From the NCBI GenBank assembly GCA_015068245.1, contig SVKU01000004.1, forward strand, positions 1 through 64,000: DNA of 64,000 bases, in the 5' to 3' direction. The translations under genes were made by a program, and so were the position numbers. Positions within the stretch are counted from its first letter, which is position 1; every line of letters starts with the position of its first letter. This document shows positions 56,742 through 64,000 of this stretch, in pieces. The stretch is from Oscillospiraceae bacterium. GTDB taxonomy: Bacteria; Bacillota; Clostridia; Oscillospirales; Oscillospiraceae. Under the pieces are notes generated by a model. That model was given only the letters and a program-made list of their open reading frames with translations, did no database searches and was not told the DNA's origin.

Positions 56742-58619
56742 ATGTCAAAACCTTATGTAAATGAAAATGGCAAGCTGGTTACCATGCTGGTAGACGGCGT
56801 GGAAAAGACTTATGAAGCCAATGTTCCCGGCGCAGTTTATGTTGAAACCGATCAGCTGACCGAACAGCCCTGCTCCTTCACCGCCAGAGGCATCGAGCCT
56901 TATCGTGCAGCTATCTTTGTAGGTCCCGAAGGCATTCAGGACAACATGTCTGTCAAGGCAGCTGTCAAGGGTGAGATCGGCGAAAAGGAAGCCTGCGGCA
57001 TCAAGATCGACTCCACCAGCGACAACTTCTCCGCTCTCGTGGGTGTTGGCGGTGAATACGCCATTAAGGATTCCGAACTGAATTTCGACACCAAGTCCGA
57101 CGGCAAGAACATCTGCGACTTCTCCGGCTATGGTTCCGTTATCACTGCCCTCAAGGGCTCCAAGTTCGTTGTTGAAAACACCAAGATCAAATCCGTTGGT
57201 GTTGCAAAGTGCGCCCTGTTCTCCGACAATCAGTCTCACTGCCTGTTCAAGAACTGCGACGTGGAAGTCCTCGGCGGCACCCTGTATGAAGGCTATGTAA
57301 ACTCCGCTGACCAGAAGACCATGGTTGCTCCTCCCTGGGTTCTCGGCATTTCCGGCAACGCCCGCGGCATCAACCTTGAAGGCGACCGCGGTGCAGCTAC
57401 CGTAGTCGACACCGATTTCAAGGCCAACCAGTGGGGCGTTCTGTCCACCGACTCCGGCACCAACATGCAGCTGTATGTCATCGACTCCAAGATGACTCTG
57501 CTTGGCAAGGATCCCATCCCCGCATGGGATAAGCTCGATCCCTACAGCGTAAACTACGGCTCCGGCTACGGTACTTACGTTATTGGCAACGCTCACGAAG
57601 AATTCTTCGGCGCTGATATCAAGGTCGGCACCATGTGCGCCGTTGTCCGCGGCGGTACCGCTACCTACCAGTCCTCCAAGGGCCTTATGAAGGTCACCTC
57701 TCCCGTTACCGGCGAAACCCTGTACGAAGGCGAAGGCAAGGGCAATGTCACCAAGATTTATTCCGATGTTTTCGGCTGGATGGCTCATGGCGACGGCGAA
57801 GTCAACGTCATCGACGGCACCGAAGTCGAATGCGGCGATGCTCTGTTCCTTCTGAAGTCCAACGGCGTTAACATGAATCTGGACAACTGCGTTGTCAACT
57901 CCAAGACCGGCGTTCTTGTTCAGATGATCGACGACGATGACTCCCTGGTCGGCGCAAACTTTGCAGGCGGTGCTCCCGCTTTCAATACCGAGTTCAACGA
58001 ACAGGCCGGTTGGCCCTCCGACAACGGTCTCATCACCTCCAAGATGCCTAAGGCTCCCGCAGGCGGCCCCGGTGGTCCCGGTGGTCCCGGTGGCCCCGGT
58101 GGCCCCGGTGGTCCCGGCGGAATGCCCGGTGCTCCCGGCGGCGAAGGCGGCCCCGGCCCCGGCATGAAGGAGCCCGAAAAGGCCTACAAGACCGACAAGT
58201 GCTACTTCACTGCTACCAATGTTGCTCTTAAGGGCGATATCTTCAACGGCACCGGCTACTTCGGCCAGAATGCCAAGGCTCTCGATGTTGTAGTCGGCGC
58301 AGGCGCAACTCTCGACGGCACAATTTCCGCCACCGAGTACATGCACATCAACGAAAAGGGCGAGCAGAACACCCACTTCACCATCAAGGAGTTCTACTAT
58401 CTTGGTCATGTTACCAACCGTCCCTACTTCAACGGCGACAACACTGTCGAAGTCGTTCTGAAGGACGGCGGCGTATGGAACGTCACCGGTGAAGGCATCA
58501 TCTCTGCTCTGACCGTAGGCGAAGGCTGCACCTTCAACGGCAAGGCTTCCATCGATGGCAAGGAAATTGCTATCGAAGCCGGCAAGAAATACGAAGGCGT
58601 CATCGCTATCAGCAAGTAA
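56742..58619 (+). CDS. Beta-helix-like protein with Gly-Gly-Pro tract, paralogue of 35214-37718
   Basis: The 625-residue protein has no signal peptide or membrane segment and is of unknown function. Repeating strand-turn units run through residues 60-430 and 480-625 (YAIKDSELNF, FVVENTKIKS, CLFKNCDVEVLGG, MNLDNCVVNSKTG), the look of a parallel beta-helix. A low-complexity tract at about 438-475 contains six GGP triplets followed by MPGAPGGEGGPGPG. Landmarks shared with the 834-aa protein include EPYRAA, WGVLSTD, GYGTYVIGN, LLKSNG, LVQMIDDDD and SALTVGE. Codon use is strongly biased (GCC, GGC, AAG), suggesting high expression. The start ATG follows AAGGAGG. It ends at a strong terminator. Confidence 0.78.
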   Translation: MSKPYVNENGKLVTMLVDGVEKTYEANVPGAVYVETDQLTEQPCSFTARGIEPYRAAIFVGPEGIQDNMSVKAAVKGEIGEKEACGIKIDSTSDNFSALVGVGGEYAIKDSELNFDTKSDGKNICDFSGYGSVITALKGSKFVVENTKIKSVGVAKCALFSDNQSHCLFKNCDVEVLGGTLYEGYVNSADQKTMVAPPWVLGISGNARGINLEGDRGAATVVDTDFKANQWGVLSTDSGTNMQLYVIDSKMTLLGKDPIPAWDKLDPYSVNYGSGYGTYVIGNAHEEFFGADIKVGTMCAVVRGGTATYQSSKGLMKVTSPVTGETLYEGEGKGNVTKIYSDVFGWMAHGDGEVNVIDGTEVECGDALFLLKSNGVNMNLDNCVVNSKTGVLVQMIDDDDSLVGANFAGGAPAFNTEFNEQAGWPSDNGLITSKMPKAPAGGPGGPGGPGGPGGPGGPGGMPGAPGGEGGPGPGMKEPEKAYKTDKCYFTATNVALKGDIFNGTGYFGQNAKALDVVVGAGATLDGTISATEYMHINEKGEQNTHFTIKEFYYLGHVTNRPYFNGDNTVEVVLKDGGVWNVTGEGIISALTVGEGCTFNGKASIDGKEIAIEAGKKYEGVIAISK

Positions 58620-58630
58620 ATCCAAATAAT

Positions 58631-58667
58631 AAATCGGCCCCCTCGAAAGAGGGAGCCGATTTTTATT
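58631..58667 (+). terminator. Terminator of the 625-aa gene
   Basis: AAATCGGC-CCCCTC-GAAA-GAGGG-AGCCGATTTTT, 12 bases after the stop. Confidence 0.85.
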
Positions 58668-58670
58668 TGT

Positions 58671-58704
58671 ATAGGGGTTAGGATTCAGGGATTAGGGATT
58701 AGGG
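58671..58704. repeat. TTAGGG-like arm (left) beside the PadR gene
   Basis: ATAGGGGTTAGGATTCAGGG-ATTAGGGATTAGGGG directly follows the terminator at 58631. Its inverted counterpart is at 59488-59537, so the pair brackets the PadR gene. Confidence 0.65.
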
Positions 58705-58711
58705 GAATTGC

Positions 58712-59260
58712 TCAATCTATACTCAGTTCCAGCAGGTCTGCGCAGTCGCGCAGCCAGTTGATATAGGCGTTGTCTCTGAGAATACCGCCTTTTATAAGCA
58801 GGTATTCGCTGAATTCGGGGGTAAACTTTTCCGGTGGACATTCCGCGACGGTGGCAAAGGAAGCTTCCAGTATCGCAAGCCGTGCCTGATACTCCCGAAG
58901 CTGACTTTTCAGCACTTCCGCCATCTGTTCACGTTCAAGGTTTTCGCCGAAATATATTTTCAGTCTGAAAGCATCTTTGGGCACAGGTTCCAGCGGCTCG
59001 GGAGTTGTGAGCCACTGCATCAGCTCATTCCTGCCTTTTTCAGTGATGGAATAAAGCTTTTTTTCCAGCTTTTCGCCGTGGATAGCGACGGTGTATTCCA
59101 CCAGACCTTCGTCCATCAGTCGTCGAAGCTCAGGGTATATCTGGCTGTGCTTGGCTTCCCAGAATTTTGAAAGGGAGTCGGAAAAGGCTTTTGTGATATC
59201 GTATCCGGATAACGCGTTCCGGTTCACAAGACCAAGAATGGCGAATTTCAGTTCCCGCAA
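58712..59260 (-). CDS. PadR-family transcriptional regulator
   Basis: The 182-residue protein starts most likely with TTG at 59260, 7 bases behind GGAGGTG; the ATG at 59275 overlaps that ribosome site. It has an N-terminal winged helix (LRELKFAILGLVNRNALSGYDITKAF...FWEAKHSQIYPELRRLMDEGLV) and a helical dimerisation domain from about 95. PadR proteins answer to phenolic acids or drugs and repress detoxification genes. A perfect ATGT-N8-ACAT dyad overlaps its promoter (59336-59361), pointing to autoregulation. No obvious target gene is adjacent apart from itself. Confidence 0.92.
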   Translation of the reverse strand: MRELKFAILGLVNRNALSGYDITKAFSDSLSKFWEAKHSQIYPELRRLMDEGLVEYTVAIHGEKLEKKLYSITEKGRNELMQWLTTPEPLEPVPKDAFRLKIYFGENLEREQMAEVLKSQLREYQARLAILEASFATVAECPPEKFTPEFSEYLLIKGGILRDNAYINWLRDCADLLELSID

Positions 59261-59330
59261 AAAGAGCACCTCCATAAGACTTCATATTTGAATCATACCA
59301 CGTCGGAGGCATCTTCGCAAATATAATTTT

Positions 59331-59361
59331 AGTATATTACATGTTTGTTCTTACATGTAAT
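59331..59361 (-). promoter_or_regulatory. PadR promoter with ATGT-N8-ACAT operator
   Basis: Dyad ATTACATGT-TTGTTCTT-ACATGTAAT at 59336-59361 contains ATGT-N8-ACAT, the arrangement described for PadR operators. It covers the -35 (TTACAT, 59360-59355) and spacer; the -10 is TATACT (59336-59331). Confidence 0.7.
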
Positions 59362-59395
59362 GTTCTAAACAAGGATAATTGTGCACTGATTGCAG

Positions 59396-59477
59396 GGACA
59401 CTCCTCCGGAGTGTCCGCATTTGTGAACCTTTGTAGTTATCGGACACCCGAGGACGGGTGTCCCTACAATACTTCAA
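59396..59477. repeat. GGGACACTCC inverted repeat
   Basis: AGGGACACTCCTCCGGAGTG at the left and CACCCGAGGACGGGTGTCCC at the right, ending CTACAAT; each half is a hairpin. It belongs with the GTAGGG-ended repeats at 15400 and 39711. Confidence 0.6.
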
Positions 59478-59487
59478 CGCCGGAAAT

Positions 59488-59537
59488 CCACCCTAAATCC
59501 TAAATTCTAACCCCTAACCCCTATATTCTAACCCCTA
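59488..59537. repeat. TTAGGG-like arm (right) beside the pnp terminator
   Basis: CACCCTAAATCCTAAATTCT then AACCCCTAACCCCTATATTC units; inverse of the arm at 58671-58704 and directly abutting the pnp terminator. Confidence 0.65.
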
Positions 59538-59587
59538 TGAAAATAAACCGCAGGTCAACGCTAAGCATTGACCTGCGGTTTATTTTC
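59538..59587 (-). terminator. Terminator of pnp
   Basis: GAAAATAAACCGCAGGTCAA-CGCTAAGCA-TTGACCTGCGGTTTATTTTC is a 20-bp stem three bases beyond the stop at 59590. Confidence 0.85.
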
Positions 59588-59589
59588 AT

Positions 59590-61734
59590 TTATTCAGCAG
59601 CTTCTTCCTGCTTGTCCTGCTTTTCTTTCTCTTCCATTTCTTTCAGAGCAGCCTTGCGGGACAGGTTTACACGACCCTTTTCGTCGATCTCGGTGACCTT
59701 GACCCAAGTCATGTCGCCGATGTTCAGAACGTCTTCAACCTTTTCGGTACGCTTGAACTCAAGATCCTTAATGTGGATCATGCCGTCCTTGCCGGGAACC
59801 AGCTCAACGAAAGCACCGATGGGGATAATGCGGACGACCTTGCCGTAGTACAGCTTGCCGACTTCGGGAACGAATACGATGTTGTCGATAGCCTGCTTGG
59901 CAGCGTCGATGGAAGCCTGATCGATGGCGGAGATGAATACGGAGCCGTCGTCCTCGATGTCGATCTTTGCGCCGGATTCGGCGGTGATCTTCTGAATGGT
60001 CTTGCCGCCGGAACCGATAACTTCGCGGATCTTGTCGGGATGGATCTTCATGCTCAGCATCTTGGGAGCGTACTTGGAAATGGGCTTGGGCTCGGAGATG
60101 CAGGGCAGCATGATCTCGTCGAGGATCTCGATACGAGCCTTGCGGGTGATCTCAAGAGCGTCGGCGATGATCCCCATGGTCAGACCCTTGTTCTTAAGGT
60201 CCATCTGGATGGCGGTAACGCCCTTCTTGGTGCCTGCTACCTTGAAGTCCATTTCGCCGTGGAAGTCTTCGACGCCCTGGATATCGATAAAGGTACGCCA
60301 CTGGTCGCCTTCAGAGATAAGACCGCAGGAGATACCGGCAACGGGGGCCTTCAGAGGTACACCGGCGTCCAGCAGAGCGAGGGTGCTGCCGCAGATGGAA
60401 GCCTGAGAGGTGGAACCGTTGGAGGACATGATCTCGGAAACGGTACGGATAGCGTAGGGGAATTCCTCAACGGAAGGCAGTACGGGAACCAGAGCCTTTT
60501 CGGCAAGGGCGCCGTGACCGTATTCACGACGGGAGGTGGAACGGCTGGACTTTGCTTCGCCGGTGGAGAAACCGGGGAAGTTGTAGTGATGCATATAACG
60601 CTTGGATTCTTCGTCAAAAATTGTGTCCAGCTTCTGCTGCATGGACAGGGTAGCCAGAGTGCAGACAGTGAGAGCCTGGGTCTGACCACGGGTGAACAGA
60701 CCGGAACCGTGGGCTCTGGGCAGGATACCTACTTCGGCAGCCAGAGGACGGATCTCGTCCATGGCACGGCCGTCGACACGTTTGCCGGCCAGCAGCCACT
60801 TCTTGACAACGACCTTCTGCATCTTGTACAGGCAGGTTTCCAGATCGCGGTCAAAGTCTTCGCCGTACTTTTCGGCAAACTGCTCAGCCAGGTCGATGCG
60901 CAGGTCGGCAAGACGGGCTTCACGGACGTTCTTGTCGGGAGTGTCGAGGCAGTATTCGATCTTTTCAAGGGCGTAAGCCTTCATTTCGTCCAGCAGGTCG
61001 TAATTGACAGCGGACTTTTCATAGGTGAACTTGGGCTTGCCGATATCGGCGACGATCTCGTTGATGAAGCCAACAAGACGCATGTTTTCTTCGTGAGCCA
61101 GACGAATGCCTTCCAGCAGAATGTTTTCGGGAATCTCGTTGGCTTCGGTTTCGATCATAACGACCTTCTCGAAGGTGGAGGAGATGGTTACCATCATGTC
61201 CTGAGTTTCACGCTGTTCGGCAGTGGGGTTCAGGAAGAACTGGCCGTCCTTGTAGCCGACCATGGTGGTGGCGATGGGGCCGTTCCAGGGAATGTCGGAA
61301 TAGGCAACGGAGATGGAAGCGCCCAGGGTGGCAGCGATCTCGGGAGAGCAGTCATAGTCGTGGGACATGACGGTACAGGTGACAACAACGTCGTTTCTCA
61401 GATCGTCGTCAAACAGGGGACGCATGGGACGGTCGATAAGGCGGGAAGCCAGAACGCCCTTTTCGGAAGGTTTGCCTTCACGGCGGAGGTAACCGCCGGG
61501 GATGCGGCCAACGGAATACATCTTTTCTTCAAAGTCGATGGTGAGGGGGAAGTAGTCGATGCCGGCTCTGGGAGCGCTGGAAGCCACGGCAGTGACCAGC
61601 ACGCAGGTATCGCCGTAGAATACCATGCATTCGCCGTTGGTCAGCTCGGCAACGTGGCCGATTTCGACTCTCAGCTCACGGCCGCCGATGGTGGTTTTGT
61701 AAGTCTTGATGTCAAACTGTTTTTTGGTTATCAT
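59590..61734 (-). CDS. pnp: Polyribonucleotide nucleotidyltransferase
   Basis: The 714-residue protein has two RNase PH domains separated by an all-helical linker, then a KH domain (IREVIGSGGKTIQKITAESG) and an S1 domain (GKLYYGKVVRIIPIGAFVELVPGKDGMIHI). It ends in an acidic/Gln tail. PNPase degrades RNA 3' to 5' using phosphate and works with the RNA-decay machinery. The start ATG follows AGGAGG. It lies 194 bases downstream of rpsO, the order conserved across bacteria. Confidence 0.97.
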   Translation of the reverse strand: MITKKQFDIKTYKTTIGGRELRVEIGHVAELTNGECMVFYGDTCVLVTAVASSAPRAGIDYFPLTIDFEEKMYSVGRIPGGYLRREGKPSEKGVLASRLIDRPMRPLFDDDLRNDVVVTCTVMSHDYDCSPEIAATLGASISVAYSDIPWNGPIATTMVGYKDGQFFLNPTAEQRETQDMMVTISSTFEKVVMIETEANEIPENILLEGIRLAHEENMRLVGFINEIVADIGKPKFTYEKSAVNYDLLDEMKAYALEKIEYCLDTPDKNVREARLADLRIDLAEQFAEKYGEDFDRDLETCLYKMQKVVVKKWLLAGKRVDGRAMDEIRPLAAEVGILPRAHGSGLFTRGQTQALTVCTLATLSMQQKLDTIFDEESKRYMHHYNFPGFSTGEAKSSRSTSRREYGHGALAEKALVPVLPSVEEFPYAIRTVSEIMSSNGSTSQASICGSTLALLDAGVPLKAPVAGISCGLISEGDQWRTFIDIQGVEDFHGEMDFKVAGTKKGVTAIQMDLKNKGLTMGIIADALEITRKARIEILDEIMLPCISEPKPISKYAPKMLSMKIHPDKIREVIGSGGKTIQKITAESGAKIDIEDDGSVFISAIDQASIDAAKQAIDNIVFVPEVGKLYYGKVVRIIPIGAFVELVPGKDGMIHIKDLEFKRTEKVEDVLNIGDMTWVKVTEIDEKGRVNLSRKAALKEMEEKEKQDKQEEAAE

Positions 61735-61893
61735 TGGTGTTCCTCCTGTATTATTATATTTACAGGGCGGTACCGTAACTTTAACACTTGAATACAGGTC
61801 CGAGCTTCGGGCGCATATTCAACTGTTAAAGACCGGATTTTGCCCTGTTGATGATTTGTCAGGCAGTCCGCAGGACTGTTTGAAAACGCTGAA

Positions 61894-61919
61894 AGGGCGG
61901 AGTGCCTACACTCCGCCCC
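61894..61919 (-). other. Hairpin between rpsO and pnp
   Basis: GGGCGGAGTG-CCTA-CACTCCGCCC is a perfect 10-bp stem 9 bases beyond the rpsO stop, followed on the minus strand by only three T. It could be a weak terminator/attenuator or a processing site; rpsO-pnp transcripts are cut in this interval in other bacteria. Confidence 0.5.
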
Positions 61920-61928
61920 ATGATATGA

Positions 61929-62195
61929 TTACTTACGGATACCGAGCTTGGCAATGCACTCACGGTAACGGTTGATGTCCTTCTTGGCGAGGTAGTCGAG
62001 AAGGTTACGGCGCTTACCGACCATCTTCAGCAGGCCGCGGCGGCTGTGGTTGTCGTGCTTGTGGACACGCAGGTGCTCGGTCAGCTGGTTGATACGGGTG
62101 GTGAGAATAGCGATCTGGACCTCGGGGGATCCGGTGTCGGTCTCGTGGAGACGGTTCTGCTCGATAACGGCAGTCTTTTCATCTTTAAGCATCAT
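61929..62195 (-). CDS. rpsO: 30S ribosomal protein S15
   Basis: The 88-residue protein has the S15 signature [36 protein letters not shown] and a [13 protein letters not shown] segment. The ATG at 62195 gives the usual length; a GTG four codons earlier overlaps the AAAGGTG ribosome site. It binds 16S rRNA helices 20-22. The leader of about 120 bases (62196-62325) is GC-rich with several possible stems, so S15 feedback control is plausible but not shown. Confidence 0.96.
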   Translation of the reverse strand: MMLKDEKTAVIEQNRLHETDTGSPEVQIAILTTRINQLTEHLRVHKHDNHSRRGLLKMVGKRRNLLDYLAKKDINRYRECIAKLGIRK

Positions 62196-62330
62196 GGTAG
62201 TTTTCACCTTTCTGATTTATTGCCCTCATGCTGAGCCGGGGCCGGTGAGTGCCGCATGGCGGCTGTATCCTCCGGCAGGGCAAGGGGCTGATATTATTCT
62301 GCCTGCGCCTTTGGGCACATTAGCCTTATG

Positions 62331-62359
62331 ATTCTATCATAAATGGATTCGAAAGTAAA
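62331..62359 (-). promoter_or_regulatory. Promoter of rpsO(-pnp)
   Basis: Minus strand TTTACT (62359-62354), 17 bases, TAGAAT (62336-62331). Confidence 0.5.
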
Positions 62360-62517
62360 GCCTTTTTTGTATTTGAATTTTGATGTATCTTTCCTGGGGC
62401 AGAGAGATTCGTCACATCAACTATTGAACGCAGTTCATTTTGTGCAAGTCTAACAATTTTTATTCATGTTGTACAAAAGTGAGCGCGTTCGGTTGGAAAA
62501 TACGTCAAATAAGTCAA

Positions 62518-62650
62518 TTGTCAAAGTGAAATTTGTCTGTTATAATTCATTACAGTTAATAAACCTGCTCATTTCTTCGTACTTCCTTTTATTTTCTTTT
62601 CAATATTTTCTTCAGGCCACGCCCCGGACAGTAGTCCGGGGCGTGTGCTG
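62518..62650 (+). ncRNA. Candidate small RNA or long leader upstream of the carboxypeptidase gene
   Basis: A strong promoter, TTGTCA (62518-62523), 17 bases, TATAAT (62541-62546), would start transcription near 62553. The next 70 bases are pyrimidine-rich (CTTCGTACTTCCTTTTATTT) with no credible reading frame. They end in a perfect hairpin CACGCCCCGGAC-AGTA-GTCCGGGGCGTG (62618-62645) followed by TGCTGTTTTAT. That would give an RNA of about 95-100 bases; reading through would reach the gene at 62880. Confidence 0.4.
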
Positions 62651-62654
62651 TTTT

Positions 62655-62787
62655 ATAGGGGTTAGGATTTAGCGATTAGAGATTAGGGATAGGTGTCGGC
62701 AAATCCAGGATTTGCCGACCAATTTTGATCAATGCCATAGGTGATACTGATCCCTAACCTCTAACCCCTATATCCTAATCCCTATCC
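62655..62787. repeat. TTAGGG-like inverted-arm element
   Basis: ATAGGGGTTAGGATTTAGCG and GATTAGAGATTAGGG units at 62655-62692; the inverse CTAACCTCTAACCCCTATAT at 62758-62787. The core has GTCGGCAAATCCAGGATTTGCCGAC, a hairpin. The same TAGCGATTAG unit occurs in the element at 45550. Confidence 0.7.
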
Positions 62788-62837
62788 CCACCGGGATATG
62801 CAAAATCAAAGCATTTTGCATATCCCGATGGGGATTT
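62788..62837. terminator. Long hairpin before the carboxypeptidase gene
   Basis: GGGATATGCAAAAT-CAAAGC-ATTTTGCATATCCC with flanking CCCC/GGGG and then ATTTTC. It may end the transcript from 62553 or serve as a stabilising 5' hairpin. Confidence 0.45.
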
Positions 62838-62879
62838 TCATAGGTTTAATCAAAACCATGTCCCGAAAGGATGTTTTTT

Positions 62880-64000
62880 ATGAAGAGGATCTGTGCAGTC
62901 ACTATTATAATATGTATCATTCTGGCACTGCCCACGGCAGCGGTCACCGGTGAACCTGTTGTTCAGGCACCATCGGCGGTACTGATGGACAAAACCACAG
63001 GCACTGTACTTTTTGAACTCAATTCCCACGAACGGCTGGCTCCCGCCAGCGTAACAAAGGTCATGACGCTGCTTCTCATCATGGAAGCCATTGACGCAGG
63101 AACCATCTCCATGCAGGATATGGTTACCACCAGCGAATATGCCGCATCTATGGGCGGCAGCCAGATATATCTTGAAGAAGGCGAGCAGATGGTGCTGGAG
63201 GACGTACTGAAAGCAGTGGTGGTGTCATCAGCCAATGACGGTGCAGTGGCTTTGGCAGAGCATCTTTGCGGCAGTGAGCAGGCTTTTGTGGCATTGATGA
63301 ACCAACGGGCGGAGGAACTGGGCATGACGGATACCGCTTTTGTCAACTGTACAGGGCTGGATACCGACCTTGAAGCCTCCGAACATCTGACTTCCGCCAA
63401 CGATATTGCCATAATGTCCCGGGAACTTCTTATGCACGAAGACATCAAGCGGTTTACAACCATATGGATGGACACTGTCAGAAACGGTGAGTTCGGGCTG
63501 AGCAACACCAATAAGCTGGTACGCTTTTATTCCGGAGCAACGGGACTGAAAACCGGATTCACCGCCAGAGCAAGATACTGCCTTGCTGCGTCAGCCAGCC
63601 GGGACGGAATGGAGCTTATTGCCACGGTTATGAATGCGCCCTCCAGCGACGAGCGGTTTACCACCGCAAAAAATCTGCTGGATTTCGGATTTGCAAACTA
63701 TACGGTCATCACTGCGGAGCCTCAGCAGGAGTTGACCGAGATACCTGTTTTGCTGGGCGAGAGCGATTCGGTAATGCCTGTGCTTGAGGAAAGCGGAGGA
63801 ATACTTATAGACAAGAGTATAAAAAACTCTGTTACAACTGAAATAACCATGGCTGACAGCCTGACGGCGCCTGTGGAAGCAGGGCAGAAGCTGGGTCAGA
63901 TGAACGTCATGTCCAACGGAGAGATACTGCAAACGGTAGATATCGTTGCTTCCCGGGAAGTCCCCAGACTGACCGTGGGTGAGATATGGCTGCAAATGGT
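62880..64000 (+). CDS. D-alanyl-D-alanine carboxypeptidase, S11 family (partial, runs off the window)
   Basis: About 373 residues are present; the C-terminus is beyond the window. It has a signal peptide (about 1-24) and the three penicillin-binding motifs: S57-V-T-K60, S117-A-N119 and K224-T-G226. These are followed by the PBP5 C-terminal beta domain beginning near 275. It trims the terminal D-Ala from peptidoglycan pentapeptides and resembles DacF/DacB-type enzymes. The ATG at 62880 follows GAAAGG. Upstream are a repeat and a long hairpin. Confidence 0.93.
   Translation, partial: MKRICAVTIIICIILALPTAAVTGEPVVQAPSAVLMDKTTGTVLFELNSHERLAPASVTKVMTLLLIMEAIDAGTISMQDMVTTSEYAASMGGSQIYLEEGEQMVLEDVLKAVVVSSANDGAVALAEHLCGSEQAFVALMNQRAEELGMTDTAFVNCTGLDTDLEASEHLTSANDIAIMSRELLMHEDIKRFTTIWMDTVRNGEFGLSNTNKLVRFYSGATGLKTGFTARARYCLAASASRDGMELIATVMNAPSSDERFTTAKNLLDFGFANYTVITAEPQQELTEIPVLLGESDSVMPVLEESGGILIDKSIKNSVTTEITMADSLTAPVEAGQKLGQMNVMSNGEILQTVDIVASREVPRLTVGEIWLQM

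Noticed and set aside
56742-58619. Collagen-like protein from the GGP triplets.
   Set aside because: Only about six GGP triplets in a 38-residue tract within an otherwise beta-strand-rich protein; too short for a triple-helix domain.
62466-62672. A 68-codon frame between rpsO and the carboxypeptidase gene.
   Set aside because: No ribosome site, hydrophobic low-complexity product, and it overlaps the promoter, the GC hairpin and a repeat.
1-64000. tRNA, rRNA or tmRNA genes in the gaps.
   Set aside because: No cloverleaf with TTCRANY arm or rRNA-like stretch was seen in any intergenic region; gaps are filled by repeats.

Overview
The window looks like chromosome from an anaerobic, low-to-mid GC Clostridia (Bacillota), probably a gut Oscillospirales-type organism. 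Reasons: AGGAGG-type ribosome binding sites with frequent TTG/GTG starts, the order rimP-nusA-ylxR-ylxQ-infB-rbfA-nrnA, an rpsO-pnp pair, oxygen-sensitive multidomain flavoenzymes, and many short intergenic palindromic repeats. No rRNA, tRNA, CRISPR array, transposase or integrase was seen. The taxonomic call is inference from gene content only.

Layout. 0-5.5 kb: an old-yellow-enzyme (OYE) type flavoenzyme with a lipoprotein solute-binding protein (minus strand), divergent from a thioredoxin-reductase-like gene and a Crp/Fnr regulator. 6-10.3 kb: cca, a cysteine desulfurase/NifU-type scaffold pair, an HD-domain protein and a small flavin-binding protein. 10.6-17.3 kb: the rimP-nusA-infB translation/transcription operon, with a possible attenuator in its leader. 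17.5-26.8 kb: DegV, MATE exporter, two divergent OYE flavoenzymes, second MATE. 27-31 kb: an ABC-F ATPase and two CobW-type metal GTPases, one His-rich. 31-42 kb: CBS protein, AraC regulator, SulP transporter, an 834-aa beta-helix-like protein, a third MATE, a PAS/sigma-54 activator and a small membrane protein. 42-49 kb: LysR, VanW-domain wall protein, a MaoC-like hydratase divergent from a cupin and a short-chain dehydrogenase. 49-54.7 kb: a dlt-like operon (carrier protein, adenylating ligase, PLP decarboxylase, MBOAT acyltransferase, SGNH-like protein). 54.8-56.5 kb: an XRE/ImmA island. 56.7-64 kb: a 625-aa beta-helix-like paralogue, PadR, pnp, rpsO, and the start of a D,D-carboxypeptidase.

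Two themes stand out. First, a probable small-molecule reduction network: three OYE/4Fe-4S/FAD reductases, an SDR, a MaoC-like protein, a cupin, efflux pumps and several one-component regulators. Four promoters in this set share a CGTCTTGA motif overlapping the -35 box. Second, a surface-modification operon resembling D-alanylation, but carrying a fold-III PLP decarboxylase, which suggests an unusual amino acid or amine as the transferred group.

Intergenic space is crowded with at least five kinds of repeat. Two are strings of hairpins whose copies differ by compensatory changes. Another has arms of degenerate TTAGGG/TCAGGG-like units and repeatedly abuts rho-independent terminators. All promoter, operator and repeat calls were made by eye.
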